Positions 8,522 to 16,660 of a stretch of DNA of 64,000 nt are shown here, piece by piece. Positions within the stretch are counted from its first letter, which is position 1. Every line of letters starts with the position of its first letter. Location of the stretch: positions 186,001 through 250,000 of the forward strand of contig OY759762.1 of NCBI GenBank assembly GCA_963662645.2, read 5' to 3'. The DNA comes from Aldehydirespirator sp963662645 (GTDB taxonomy: Bacteria > Actinomycetota > Acidimicrobiia > Acidimicrobiales > Aldehydirespiratoraceae). The position numbers were made by a program, and so were the translations under genes. The notes beneath the pieces are model-generated. The model ran no database searches. It was not told the DNA's origin and saw only the letters and a list, made by a program, of their open reading frames with translations.

Positions 8522-9481
8522 ATGGTCAAGGTGGCGATGGTCGGTGTGGGCGCGTTCGGGAACAAGCACCTGGACGGACTGGCGTCGATACCCGGCGCCG
8601 AGGTGGTCGCCGTCGTCGACCCGGTGGAGGCTGCGGCCCGCAAGGCCGCCGACACCCGGGGCATAGAGCGGGTCGAGACCAGCCTCGACGCGGTGCTGGC
8701 CGATGACGGCGTCGACGCGGTGATCCTGGCGACACCCACGCCGGCGCACGCCGAGCAGGCCATCGCCTGCCTGGAGGCCGGCAAGCACGTGCAGGTCGAG
8801 ATCCCGCTGTGCGACAACCTGGCCGACGGGCGCGCCGTCGTCGAGGCCCAGCAGCGATCGGGGAAGGTGGCCGCCTGCGGGCACACCCGCCGGTTCAACC
8901 CCAGCCATCAGTGGGTGCGCGACCGCATCGGGGCCGGCGAGTTCTCGATCCAGCACATGGATGTGCAGACGTTCTTCTTCCGCCGCACCAACACCAACGC
9001 GCTGGGCGAGCCCCGCAGCTGGACCGACCACCTCCTGTGGCACCACGCTGCCCACACCGTCGACCTGTTCCAGTACCAGACCGGCAGCCCCGTCGTCGCG
9101 GCCCAGGCGATGCAGGGGCCGATCCACCCCGAGCTCGGGATCGCCATGGACATGTCGATCCAGCTGCTGACCGAGGCCGGCCAGCTGTGCACGCTGGCGC
9201 TGTCGTTCAACAACGACGGGCCCTTCGGGACGTTCTTCCGCTACATCGGCGACACCGGGACCTACATCGCCCGCTACGACGACCTCGTGACCGGCGACGA
9301 CAAGCCGATCGACGTGTCCGGCGTGGACGTCTCCATGAACGGCATCGAGCTCCAGGACCGCGACTTCATCGCCGCCATCGTCGAGGGCCGCGAGCCGGTC
9401 GCCAGCGTGGCCGCGGTGCTGCCCTGCTACGAGGTGCTCCACCAGATCGAGCAAAGCCTCGTCGGCGGCGTCACCGCCTGA
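8522..9481 (+). CDS. ligC: 4-carboxy-2-hydroxymuconate-6-semialdehyde dehydrogenase (LigC type)
   Basis: This 319-residue Gfo/Idh/MocA oxidoreductase oxidises the product of LigAB (as its hemiacetal) to 2-pyrone-4,6-dicarboxylate with NAD(P). The Rossmann motif is GVGAFGNKHLDGL at residues 7-19. GKHVQVEIPL carries a Glu-Ile in place of the usual EKP signature, as in characterised LigC. CGHTRRFNPSHQ, GEPRSWTDHLLWHHAAHTVD and QGPIHPELGIAMDMS are LigC hallmarks. A GAGGGAG lies nine bases before the ATG. It diverges from ligAB. No ligI, ligJ or ligK is visible, so lower-pathway genes must lie elsewhere or the product has another fate. Confidence 0.9.
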   Translation: MVKVAMVGVGAFGNKHLDGLASIPGAEVVAVVDPVEAAARKAADTRGIERVETSLDAVLADDGVDAVILATPTPAHAEQAIACLEAGKHVQVEIPLCDNLADGRAVVEAQQRSGKVAACGHTRRFNPSHQWVRDRIGAGEFSIQHMDVQTFFFRRTNTNALGEPRSWTDHLLWHHAAHTVDLFQYQTGSPVVAAQAMQGPIHPELGIAMDMSIQLLTEAGQLCTLALSFNNDGPFGTFFRYIGDTGTYIARYDDLVTGDDKPIDVSGVDVSMNGIELQDRDFIAAIVEGREPVASVAAVLPCYEVLHQIEQSLVGGVTA

Positions 9482-9575
9482 CACAGCGACGGAGCACCGG
9501 ACCTCCCCCTCGCTGGACCGGCACACAACACTTCCGCTCAAGAGTGCGCCTCCTGCGAAGCCAGTAAACATCTGC

Positions 9576-9605
9576 TTGACCGTATAACTGGATGTCTGGC
9601 AGTAT
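9576..9605 (+). promoter_or_regulatory. Promoter of GntR/LacI-type regulator
   Basis: TTGACC (9576-9581), an 18-base spacer and CAGTAT (9600-9605) are followed after six bases by the GTG start at 9612. The layout and the CAGTAT hexamer match the promoter of the DUF222 gene at 34226-34255. It predicts a leaderless mRNA. Confidence 0.55.
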
Positions 9606-9611
9606 TGAAAT

Positions 9612-10835
9612 GTGCGTGCGAAAGATGGTCGAGAGGGGTGCCTACTGAGTTCGCGGTCGGCCGCTGCGATCCGGGTCAGTGATTCCAGCAGGGTGCCGCT
9701 GGCGACCCAGATCGCCCGGCAGTTCATGTGGCAGGTGGCGTCAGGCCGGATCGCCGCCGGCAGCCTCCTGCCGCCGATCTCCGAGCTTGCCGACGACCTG
9801 GGCGTCAGCATCCACACGGTCCGAGCCGCGTACCGGCAACTCGCCGACGACGGCATCGTGTCGATCAGCCGCGGCTCACGAACCAGCGTGCTCGGATACG
9901 ACCGAGCCCGCGCCCTGATCCGCAACGACTCCCACCCCAGCTACAGCATCGGCGTGATGGTGCCCGCCTTCACCGACTACTACGCCGACTTCCTCCAAGC
10001 TCTGAGCCTGGAGGCCGGACTCGAGGGGTGGCTCCCGATAATCTGCCAGACCCAGCACTACGACGCGCGGGTCACCTCGCGCCATCTGGACCAACTCTTC
10101 AGCCGCAACGTCGACGGCGTGATCCTGATCCACTTCACCGCGGCCGGCGATGAGGCAGTGGTGGACGTGGTCGAGTCCTCATCCGCGCTGCGGCCGTTCG
10201 TGTTCGTCGACAGCGCCAACGTCGGAATGGGGTGGCACATTCTGGCCGATCGCGCCAGCGACGGCTTCGAAGTCACGACGCACTTGATCGAGCACGGCCA
10301 CCGACGGATCGCGCACATCGCATCGCCGACGGACTCGAGTTCGAACCTCCTCAGCACCGGCTACGCCCGGGCCTTGGCTGCCGCGAGCCTTCCGGCCGAT
10401 CCCGAACTAGTCGCCAATGTCGCCGAATTCTCGCTGGAATCGGGGGCGAAGGCGGCGACCCATCTGCTGCTTCAAGACGATCCCCCCACCGCCATTTTCT
10501 GCGCCGGGGACATCCTGGCTCTGGGCGCCATCTCCGCGTCGCATGAACGCGGCCTTCGCGTCCCGCGCGATGTCGCCGTGATGGGCTACGGCGAGATCCC
10601 GTTCGCCCGCCTAGCGGCGCCGCCACTCTCAACCGTGCGCCTGCCGGCCGACAGGCTCGGCCACGAGGCGATCCGCACATTGAGCCAGGTGATCCACGAC
10701 GGGGCGCCACAAGCCCCGGTGACAGTCGCGACCGAACCCGTCTTCCGGGAGTCCTGCAACTGCGCGACACGTCCGGACAGGCGATCCGACGCGATCTCGA
10801 CAAAGAGATCGAGCAACAAAGGGGGAAACCAATGA
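9612..10835 (+). CDS. Transcription regulator: GntR-type winged helix fused to LacI-type sensor domain
   Basis: This 407-residue protein starts at GTG 9612. Residues about 30-100 are a GntR winged helix (LPPISELADDLGVSIHTVRAAYRQLADDG). Residues about 115-385 are a periplasmic-binding-protein-like sensor of the LacI/GalR type (SIGVMVPAFTDYYADFLQAL, VDGVILIH, HGHRRIAHIASP, FCAGDILALGAI, DVAVMGYGEIPFARLAAPPLSTVR). AraR has the same domain combination. Its stop overlaps the ATG of the binding-protein gene (ATGA), so it is the first gene of the transport operon and probably senses the transported or salvaged compound. Sugar or nucleoside ligands are both plausible. Confidence 0.85.
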   Translation: MRAKDGREGCLLSSRSAAAIRVSDSSRVPLATQIARQFMWQVASGRIAAGSLLPPISELADDLGVSIHTVRAAYRQLADDGIVSISRGSRTSVLGYDRARALIRNDSHPSYSIGVMVPAFTDYYADFLQALSLEAGLEGWLPIICQTQHYDARVTSRHLDQLFSRNVDGVILIHFTAAGDEAVVDVVESSSALRPFVFVDSANVGMGWHILADRASDGFEVTTHLIEHGHRRIAHIASPTDSSSNLLSTGYARALAAASLPADPELVANVAEFSLESGAKAATHLLLQDDPPTAIFCAGDILALGAISASHERGLRVPRDVAVMGYGEIPFARLAAPPLSTVRLPADRLGHEAIRTLSQVIHDGAPQAPVTVATEPVFRESCNCATRPDRRSDAISTKRSSNKGGNQ

Positions 10836-11986
10836 GACGTGCGAAGCACTGGAACACCGGCCTGGCCCTGCTATTGGCGGTGGCTCTGGTGGCGGCTGGC
10901 TGCGGCGACGATGAGGACGCCGCGGCACCCGAGCCAGCGCCGACGACCGCGCCGGCGGCTGAGGCGCCGGCGGATCCCGAACCAGAACCGGCACCGGAAC
11001 CAGAACCGGCAGCCGAACCCGAACCCGAGCCAGAACCAGAGCCGGCAGCCGAACCCGAACCGGCAGCCGAGCCCGAGCCTGAGCCAGAACCGGTCTCGGT
11101 GTCGCTGCGGCTCCCCTGGTTCCCGAACACGCAGTTCAGCGGCTCGTACGTCGCCGCCGCGAAGGGCTACTTCGCCGAGGAGGAGCTCGACGTGACGATC
11201 AACCCGGGCGGATTCGACGTGAACAGCATCACGTTGGTGGCGGCCGGCTCCGACACTTTCGGACTCCACGACACCGGCTCGCTGCTGTTCGCGGCCGCCG
11301 AGGACATCCCGCTGATGACCGTGGCCACCTACTTCCACAAGCATCCGGGTGCAGTCATGGCGCTCGAAGCGTCCGGCATCGAGACCCTCGAGGACTTCGT
11401 GGGCAAGCGGATCGGATTCGCCGAGGGCGGGCCGTGGCAGCTGACCCAGGCCATGCTGGCGAAGAACGGCATCGACGTCGACGATCTCGAGCAGGTGGCG
11501 ATCGGCTTCGACCTGGCGCCGATTCTCGACGGCTCGGTCGACCTGAAGACGGTGTTCGCCACCAACGAGCCCATCCTCGCCGAGCTGCAGGGCTTCCCGG
11601 CCAGAGTCTTCGTCCCCTACGACTACGGAGTCGAGACTTCCGCCAACGCGCTGTTCACCACCCGGGACTACTTCGAGGACAACCCCGAGGTGGTCTGCGG
11701 GATGGTCCGGGCGATATCCCGAGGGTGGGAGTTCGCCTTCGAGAACCCCGAAGAGGCGCTGGACATCGTCATCGCAGTCGATCCCGAGAACCTCGACCGC
11801 GAGAAGGAGGCCCGCAGCCTCGAAGCCATCAAGGACGCCGTGCTCACGCCCGATGCGGTCGCCGACGGCATCGGCTCGATGAAGCACAGCCGCTGGGAGA
11901 CGGTGGACGAAGTCATGCGCACCTACGGAGGCCTGGACGTCGACGTGGACCTCAACTCGGTCTACTCGGCCGTGTGCTACTCGTAG
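10832..11986 (+). CDS. ABC transporter substrate-binding lipoprotein, NMT1/THI5-like
   Basis: This 384-residue protein has a lipoprotein signal with lipobox ending VAAGC (Cys 24). It then has a linker of about 60 residues made almost only of Pro, Glu and Ala, followed by a SsuA/THI5-type domain from about residue 90 (LRLPWFPNTQFSGSYVAA, KGYFAEEELDVTI, GKRIGFAEGGPWQLTQAML). The ATG overlaps the regulator stop. The ATPase and permease of the system follow after the phosphorylase gene. THI5-like proteins bind pyrimidine precursors of thiamine, nitrate, sulfonates or taurine. The operon partner nucleoside phosphorylase favours a nucleobase or nucleoside-like ligand here, which is inference. Confidence 0.85.
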   Translation: MRRAKHWNTGLALLLAVALVAAGCGDDEDAAAPEPAPTTAPAAEAPADPEPEPAPEPEPAAEPEPEPEPEPAAEPEPAAEPEPEPEPVSVSLRLPWFPNTQFSGSYVAAAKGYFAEEELDVTINPGGFDVNSITLVAAGSDTFGLHDTGSLLFAAAEDIPLMTVATYFHKHPGAVMALEASGIETLEDFVGKRIGFAEGGPWQLTQAMLAKNGIDVDDLEQVAIGFDLAPILDGSVDLKTVFATNEPILAELQGFPARVFVPYDYGVETSANALFTTRDYFEDNPEVVCGMVRAISRGWEFAFENPEEALDIVIAVDPENLDREKEARSLEAIKDAVLTPDAVADGIGSMKHSRWETVDEVMRTYGGLDVDVDLNSVYSAVCYS

Positions 11987-11991
11987 CGCAT

Positions 11992-12105
11992 GGCGCCGTG
12001 AACAGCATCGGCTCGTGAACGGCGTCGGCTGGTGATGGCGTCGGCTGGTGAATGGCGTCGTGAACGGTAGACGGCGCCGGGTAGTGAATGGCGTCGGGGC
12101 GGCAC
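11992..12105 (+). repeat. Degenerate short repeats between binding protein and phosphorylase genes
   Basis: About six imperfect copies of a 13-16 base unit resembling GTGAATGGCGTCGG (variants GTGAACAGCATCGG, GTGAACGGCGTCGG, GTGATGGCGTCGG) fill the spacer after the stop at 11986. They create several spurious in-frame starts upstream of the phosphorylase. Confidence 0.7.
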
Positions 12106-12137
12106 CTCGGCATAGCCTCGACGACGAAAGGAGCGCG

Positions 12138-12920
12138 TTGGCAATCTTCGACAAGAGCGCGTCCACCCGGGACATCCTCCAGTACCACGTTCGGGTGCGG
12201 CCCGGCGATGTCGCCGACTACGTGCTCCTTCCCGGCGACCCCGCTCGGGTGGGGCTGATCGCGGAGCATCTGGACGAGCCGCGGGAGGTGGCCTGCCACC
12301 GCGAGTACCGGACGGTCACCGGGTCGTTCCGGGGCATCGCAGTGAGCGCCACCTCCACCGGGATCGGCTGTCCCTCGGCGGCCATCGCCGTCGAGGAGCT
12401 CTGCAACGTGGGCGCCTCGCACTTCATCCGAGTCGGCAGCAGCGCCGCCTTCGCAGAGGGGATACGCCCCGGCGACATCCTCATCAACACCGCCGCGATG
12501 CGCCTAGACGGGACCAGCGCCACGTACGTGGACGAGGGCTTCCCTGCCGTCGCCGACCACTTCCTCGTGCGGGCGCTGATCGACGCGGCGAAGGACCTGG
12601 CGCCCGAGCGGGGGTTCGCCACCCACATCGGCCTCAACGTGACCAGCGACGCCTTCTACGCCGAGAGCCCCGAGTGGGTGGAGAGGATGATCGAACAGCG
12701 GATCATGAACGTCGAGATGGAGTCGTCGGCGATCTTCACGGTCGCGCACCTGCGCCAGGTCAAGGCCGCCATGGTCTGTGCGGTGTCCTACAACTTCACC
12801 GCACCCGCCGAGATCGACTACGAGGGCGTGAACGAGCCCCTGGTGGCCGGCTGGCACAACGCCATCGACGTGGCGCTCGAGGGCATCTGGCGGTACGAGG
12901 CGACTGAGAACGCTGCGTGA
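12138..12920 (+). CDS. Nucleoside phosphorylase (uridine/purine phosphorylase family)
   Basis: The chosen start is TTG 12138, four bases after AAAGGAG (12127-12133); upstream in-frame codons lie in the short-repeat spacer. The 260-residue product matches PNP/UDP family enzymes: YVLLPGDPARVGLIAEHL (phosphate loop), TSTGIGCPSAAIAVEEL, FIRVGSSAAF (nearer GTCG/GTAG types in fold) and NVEMESSAIFTVA, whose Met-Glu-Ser binds ribose. It cleaves a nucleoside with phosphate to the base and ribose-1-phosphate in the cytoplasm. It is embedded between the binding protein and the ABC ATPase, whose GTG overlaps its stop. This suggests import and immediate phosphorolysis of a nucleoside. Specificity cannot be fixed from sequence. 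Confidence 0.85.
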   Translation: MAIFDKSASTRDILQYHVRVRPGDVADYVLLPGDPARVGLIAEHLDEPREVACHREYRTVTGSFRGIAVSATSTGIGCPSAAIAVEELCNVGASHFIRVGSSAAFAEGIRPGDILINTAAMRLDGTSATYVDEGFPAVADHFLVRALIDAAKDLAPERGFATHIGLNVTSDAFYAESPEWVERMIEQRIMNVEMESSAIFTVAHLRQVKAAMVCAVSYNFTAPAEIDYEGVNEPLVAGWHNAIDVALEGIWRYEATENAA

Positions 12921-13750
12921 ACGCTCCAGACCGGGTCGCAGGGCCCGGGGGGATTGTCATCGACGGCATAACCATGCGCTTCGGCGACCGCGATGCCGTC
13001 ACCGCGCTGCGGGACGTCAGCCTGGAGATCGCGGGCGGCGAGTTCGTCGCCATCGTGGGCCCCTCCGGCTGCGGCAAGTCGACCCTGCTGCGGATAATCG
13101 CCGGCCTTCAGGAGCCCACCGACGGGTCGGTGACGGTGCGGGGCAAGACACCGGCCGAGGCCCGGCGCGACGTGGAGTTCGGCTTCGTCTTCCAGAGCCC
13201 GGTGCTGTTCCCCTGGCTGCGGGTGCTGGGCAACGTGTTGCTGCCCGACCGCATCCTCGGCAAGCGCAACCCGCTGGCGGTCGGTGACCCGCAGGCGCAT
13301 GCCCGCGGCCTGCTCAGGGACGTGGGCTTGGAGGGCTTCGAGGAGTACTACCCCGAGCACATATCCGGCGGCATGCAGCAGCGTGTGGCCCTCGCCCGGG
13401 CCCTCAGCTACGGCCCGTCGACGCTGCTGATGGACGAGCCCTTCGGTGCGCTGGACGAGTTCACGAGGGACAACCTCAACATCCAGCTCCTGGAGGTGTG
13501 GCGGCAGACCGGTCCCACGGTGCTGTTCGTGACCCATAGCCTTTCCGAGGCGATCTTCCTGTCCGACCGGGTGGTGGTCCTCAGCCCCCGCCCCGGCAGC
13601 GTCATCAGGATCGCCGATGTGCCGTTCGAACGGCCGCGGCAGCTCTCCATCCGCTACCGCCCCGACTTCGCCGCCCTGAACGGGGAATTGCGCGAACTGT
13701 TGCAGGTCGACCCAACAACTGGCGGCAACGGGGAGGGGGAGCGGCTATGA
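12917..13750 (+). CDS. ABC transporter ATP-binding protein, SsuB/TauB type
   Basis: This 277-residue ATPase starts at GTG 12917, which overlaps the phosphorylase stop (GTGA). Walker A is GPSGCGKSTLLR, the signature is ISGGMQQRVALARAL, Walker B is TLLMDEPFGALDEFTR, and the switch His is in VLFVTHSLSEAI. These are typical of the nitrate/sulfonate/taurine and THI5-like importers, in agreement with the binding protein type. The stop overlaps the ATG of the permease gene at 13747, so translation of all components is coupled. Confidence 0.9.
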   Translation: MNAPDRVAGPGGIVIDGITMRFGDRDAVTALRDVSLEIAGGEFVAIVGPSGCGKSTLLRIIAGLQEPTDGSVTVRGKTPAEARRDVEFGFVFQSPVLFPWLRVLGNVLLPDRILGKRNPLAVGDPQAHARGLLRDVGLEGFEEYYPEHISGGMQQRVALARALSYGPSTLLMDEPFGALDEFTRDNLNIQLLEVWRQTGPTVLFVTHSLSEAIFLSDRVVVLSPRPGSVIRIADVPFERPRQLSIRYRPDFAALNGELRELLQVDPTTGGNGEGERL

Positions 13751-14530
13751 CGGGCGCCGGCCGGCGTTCGAAGTGGCGGACGTACGTGCCGTCGGCGCTG
13801 CTGTTCCTCGCCGCGCTGGGCAGTCTGGGAACTCTGGGTGGTGGTACGCGACGTCCCCACATATCTGCTGCCGAGGGTTTCGGAGATCGGTGCCGAGTTG
13901 GGCGAGCACGGCTGGTCGCTGTTCGGCCACCTGCGCTGGACGATGCTCGAGGCGGTCCTGGGATTCGCGGTGGGTAGCACCGCGGCGTTCGTGGCTGCCG
14001 TCATCTTCGTGCACATGCGATCGGTCGAGGGTGCCCTGTTTCCGTGGGCGATCGTGCTGCAGACGATCCCGATCGTGGCGATCGCGCCGCTGCTGACCAT
14101 CTGGTTCGGCTTCACGCTGGTGCCGAAGGTGGTGATCGCGGCGATCATCTGCTTCTTCCCGGTGCTGGTCAACACGACGCGCGGCTTGCGATCGATCAGC
14201 GCTCAGGCCCTGGAGTTGATGAGCGTGCTTTCGGCCCGCAAGACGGCGGTGTTCTGGCATCTGCGGGTCCCGAGCTCGCTCCCGTACATCTTCGCCGGGC
14301 TCCGCATCGCCTCCACGCTGGCGGTCATCGGCGCCATCGTGGCCGAGTTCACCGGTTCGGACCGTGGGATCGGGTTCGTGATCATCCAGGCCAGCTACCG
14401 CCTCGACACCAAGCGCCTCTTCGCCGGCCTAGTGCTCTCATCGGCCGGAGGGATCGTGTTCTTCAACCTCATCGGACTGCTGGAGCGGATGACCGTCCGC
14501 TGGCCGGGAGGACGCCTGCAAGAGTCCTGA
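13747..14530 (+). CDS. ABC transporter permease, frameshifted in this sequence
   Basis: The ATG at 13747 (MTGAGRRSKWRTYVPSALL) overlaps the ATPase stop, but this frame soon becomes nonsense. The rest of the permease continues in the next frame. Removing one G from the GGG at 13818-13820 restores a continuous protein reading LLFLAALAVWELWVVVRDVP and on through the BPD_transp_1 domain, including the EAA-like loop (VLSARKTAVFWHLRVPSSLPY). The corrected length is about 260 residues, normal for SsuC-like permeases with six membrane helices. Either the sequence has a one-base error or the transporter is recently inactivated. The downstream frame alone (from GTG 13838) lacks the first membrane helix. 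Confidence 0.8.
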
Positions 14531-14589
14531 CCCCGAGCGATGACCACACGGCGGGCGCCGGCGGCGGCCTATCCGATTGGCAGCCTGGC

Positions 14590-15495
14590 CTATCGGCTGT
14601 CGGAGGGGACTGTTTCTCTGATCGAGTCGATCAGCGCTTCGGTGGCTCTTGACAGGTGCTGGGGCAGGTAGAGCAGCCACAGTCCCCGCCGCGCCTTGAT
14701 GTCGGAAAAGGGCCTGCCCCTCAGATCGGTGGGCACTCCCGGATTGCGCGACATGGTCATCCAGGGCAGCAGGGTGACGCCCATGCCGACGGCCACCAGT
14801 CGGCGGATCGCCTCGTGGCTGTCAGCCTCCGCGACGATTCTCAAGTGGTAGCCGTTGAACAACTCCAAGGTGCGCTCGCGCAGCAGATGGCCGGGGGTCA
14901 GCAGGACCCAAGGCTCCGCGGCCACCTCTTTGCGGGTGACGGATTCCTGCCTGAGCAGGCGATGCCCCTTGCGGGACACGAACATCATCGGACCCTGAGT
15001 GAGCAGTTCGGCGCGCGTGTCCGGGAACTCGGCTTCGGCGTCGTGCACCATCAAGCCGACGTCGACGGTGCCGTCGAGCACCCGATCATGCACGTCGCCC
15101 GCCATCATCTGGAAGACCTCCACGGCCAGCCCGCTGTGGATCTCCATCGTCCGGCGGACTGCCTCGGGCACGAGGCCGGCTATCGTCCCGGACACGGCTC
15201 CGATCCGCACCCTTCCCTCTATCGCGCCCCGCAGCGACGCCGCCCGCTGGCGCGCCGCCTCCTCGGCGCGCAGCACCGATCGAAGGTGTGGCAGCATTTC
15301 GGTGCCGGCGTCGGTGAGCGACGCGCCCCGCGCCGAGCGCTGCAGCAGCTGCACGCCCAAGCGGCGCTCCAGGTTCCCGACGTGCATCGACACCGACGGC
15401 TGCGACAGGCTCAGGGCCGCCGCCGCGCCCCGGAACGAGCCCTCCCGCACGACGCTGTCGAGACATTGCAGCTGAACCGGATTCAGCGGCGACAC
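14590..15495 (-). CDS. LysR-family transcription regulator
   Basis: This 301-residue protein starts at GTG 15495, six bases behind a TATGAT -10 hexamer (15502-15507, minus strand), so it is probably leaderless. The N-terminal LysR helix-turn-helix reads GSFRGAAAALSLSQPSVSMHVGNLERRLG (quoted in part), and the effector domain spans about residues 95-295 (VRIGAVSGTIAGLVPEAVR, VDVGLMVHD, GMGVTLLPWM). It sits convergent with the ABC operon and divergent from the coiled-coil gene. The regulated genes are unknown; LysR proteins usually act on a divergent neighbour, but the neighbour here looks like a housekeeping partner of pdtaR. Confidence 0.85.
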   Translation of the reverse strand: MSPLNPVQLQCLDSVVREGSFRGAAAALSLSQPSVSMHVGNLERRLGVQLLQRSARGASLTDAGTEMLPHLRSVLRAEEAARQRAASLRGAIEGRVRIGAVSGTIAGLVPEAVRRTMEIHSGLAVEVFQMMAGDVHDRVLDGTVDVGLMVHDAEAEFPDTRAELLTQGPMMFVSRKGHRLLRQESVTRKEVAAEPWVLLTPGHLLRERTLELFNGYHLRIVAEADSHEAIRRLVAVGMGVTLLPWMTMSRNPGVPTDLRGRPFSDIKARRGLWLLYLPQHLSRATEALIDSIRETVPSDSR

Positions 15496-15681
15496 CGCGC
15501 AATCATACCGCGCCGCCGGCTACCGGGCGGCCCGTGAGACAAGCGGGGGAGAGCAGCTTCCACAAGCGGGGGAAGCGACCATGGCGCGAGTCCATGCATT
15601 GGGCCGTTCGGCCCTGGTGCTCGTGCAGTCGGACCCGATCCGACCGGCCCTCGTCTTGCGGGCGGCCCCTAGACTGAGTTC

Positions 15682-15969
15682 ATGTCCCGCGACCGGATCG
15701 AGCGCCGTCTGCGGGGAGTCGGGCAGCAGTTGAAGGCGCTGCGCGGAGACCTGCGCGTCTGTGAGGAGCAGCTCGTCCAGGTCAGCGAGGAGGCCGACGA
15801 GTTCCGCCTGCGCGCTCTGGTGTCGGAGACGCCTCTGGCCGAGCGCGAGTACCGCGAAGCGCAGCGGCACGCCGACCGGCTGCGGCACCATCGCGATGAG
15901 ATCGCGGCCCGCATCGACCGCCTCGAGGCCGACCAGGACGCTCTGCTGGATCGGTTCAGCGCCTCGTGA
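15682..15969 (+). CDS. Coiled-coil protein of 95 residues upstream of pdtaR
   Basis: The ATG at 15682 is six bases after a TAGACT hexamer (15670-15675), fitting leaderless transcription. The protein is almost wholly charged helical coiled coil (RIERRLRGVGQQLKALR, EAQRHADRLRHHRDEIAARI) without membrane segments. Its end (DRFSAS-stop) lies within a direct repeat whose second copy contains the pdtaR start. That suggests the two genes once overlapped. No function is known to me. Confidence 0.7.
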   Translation: MSRDRIERRLRGVGQQLKALRGDLRVCEEQLVQVSEEADEFRLRALVSETPLAEREYREAQRHADRLRHHRDEIAARIDRLEADQDALLDRFSAS

Positions 15970-16040
15970 CTGGCACCGTCGCCGGCGCCACGAGCCCCGG
16001 ATCGAGGAGCATCCTGCCGGATCGGTTCAGCGCGTCGTGA
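15943..16040 (+). repeat. Direct repeat pair at the coiled-coil/pdtaR junction
   Basis: A 27-base stretch containing GGATCGGTTCAGCGC and ending TCGTGA occurs at 15943-15969 and 16014-16040 with two mismatches, 71 bases apart. In the first copy the final TGA is the stop of the upstream gene; in the second the GTG of TCGTGA is the start of pdtaR. Confidence 0.85.
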
Positions 16041-16660
16041 ACGCGCCCGGCGCCGTTCGGGTGTTGGTGGCCGAGGACGAGGCCATCATCCGTCTCGACC
16101 TGGTTGAGACCCTGCGTGAGCAGGGATTCGACGTTGTGGCCGACACGGGCCGGGGCGACGAGGCCGTCCGGCTCGTGGCCGAGCATCGTCCCGATGTCGC
16201 CATCCTCGACATCAAGATGCCTGGCCTCGACGGCATCGAGGCCGCCCAGCAGATCGCGCCGCAGCGGGGCACCGCGGTGGTGATTCTCACCGCGTTCAGC
16301 CAGCGCGACCTTGTAGAGCAGGCCCGCGAGGCCGGGGCCATGACCTACCTGATCAAGCCCTACCGGCGCGACGCCCTTGTGCCCGCCGTGGAGCTGGCCC
16401 TGGCCCGCTACCGGGAGATGGAGGCGCTGGAGGGCCAGATCGGCGATCTCGAGGACCGCCTGGAGGTCCGCAAGATCGTGGACCGGGCCAAGGGACGCCT
16501 GATCGACGACCACGGCCTCAGCGAGCAGCACGCCTACGCCTTCATCCAGCGCACCGCCATGTCCGCCGGCGACGTGCTCGAGGGTCGCATCGTCCCCGGA
16601 CTCGTCGGGCGCCGCGCCCAAAGACCACGCCCGGCCGAGCGCCAGCTCGCCGGCGCGTGA
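16037..16660 (+). CDS. pdtaR: Response regulator with ANTAR RNA-binding domain (PdtaR type)
   Basis: GTG 16037 gives 207 residues. Residues 7-125 are a receiver domain with acidic pocket EDE, phosphoacceptor Asp in VAILDIKMPGLDGIE, Thr in VVILTAFS and Lys in YLIKPY. After a short coiled coil (MEALEGQIGDLEDRLEVRK), residues about 140-195 form an ANTAR domain (VDRAKGRLIDDHGLSEQHAYAFIQRTAM) with the conserved Ala-Lys-Gly and Ala/Phe positions. PdtaR of Mycobacterium (Rv1626) is phosphorylated by PdtaS and acts by transcription antitermination on RNA hairpins. Its position just upstream of polA, rpsA, coaE and uvrB matches the mycobacterial order. No sensor kinase is visible here. Confidence 0.85.
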   Translation: MNAPGAVRVLVAEDEAIIRLDLVETLREQGFDVVADTGRGDEAVRLVAEHRPDVAILDIKMPGLDGIEAAQQIAPQRGTAVVILTAFSQRDLVEQAREAGAMTYLIKPYRRDALVPAVELALARYREMEALEGQIGDLEDRLEVRKIVDRAKGRLIDDHGLSEQHAYAFIQRTAMSAGDVLEGRIVPGLVGRRAQRPRPAERQLAGA

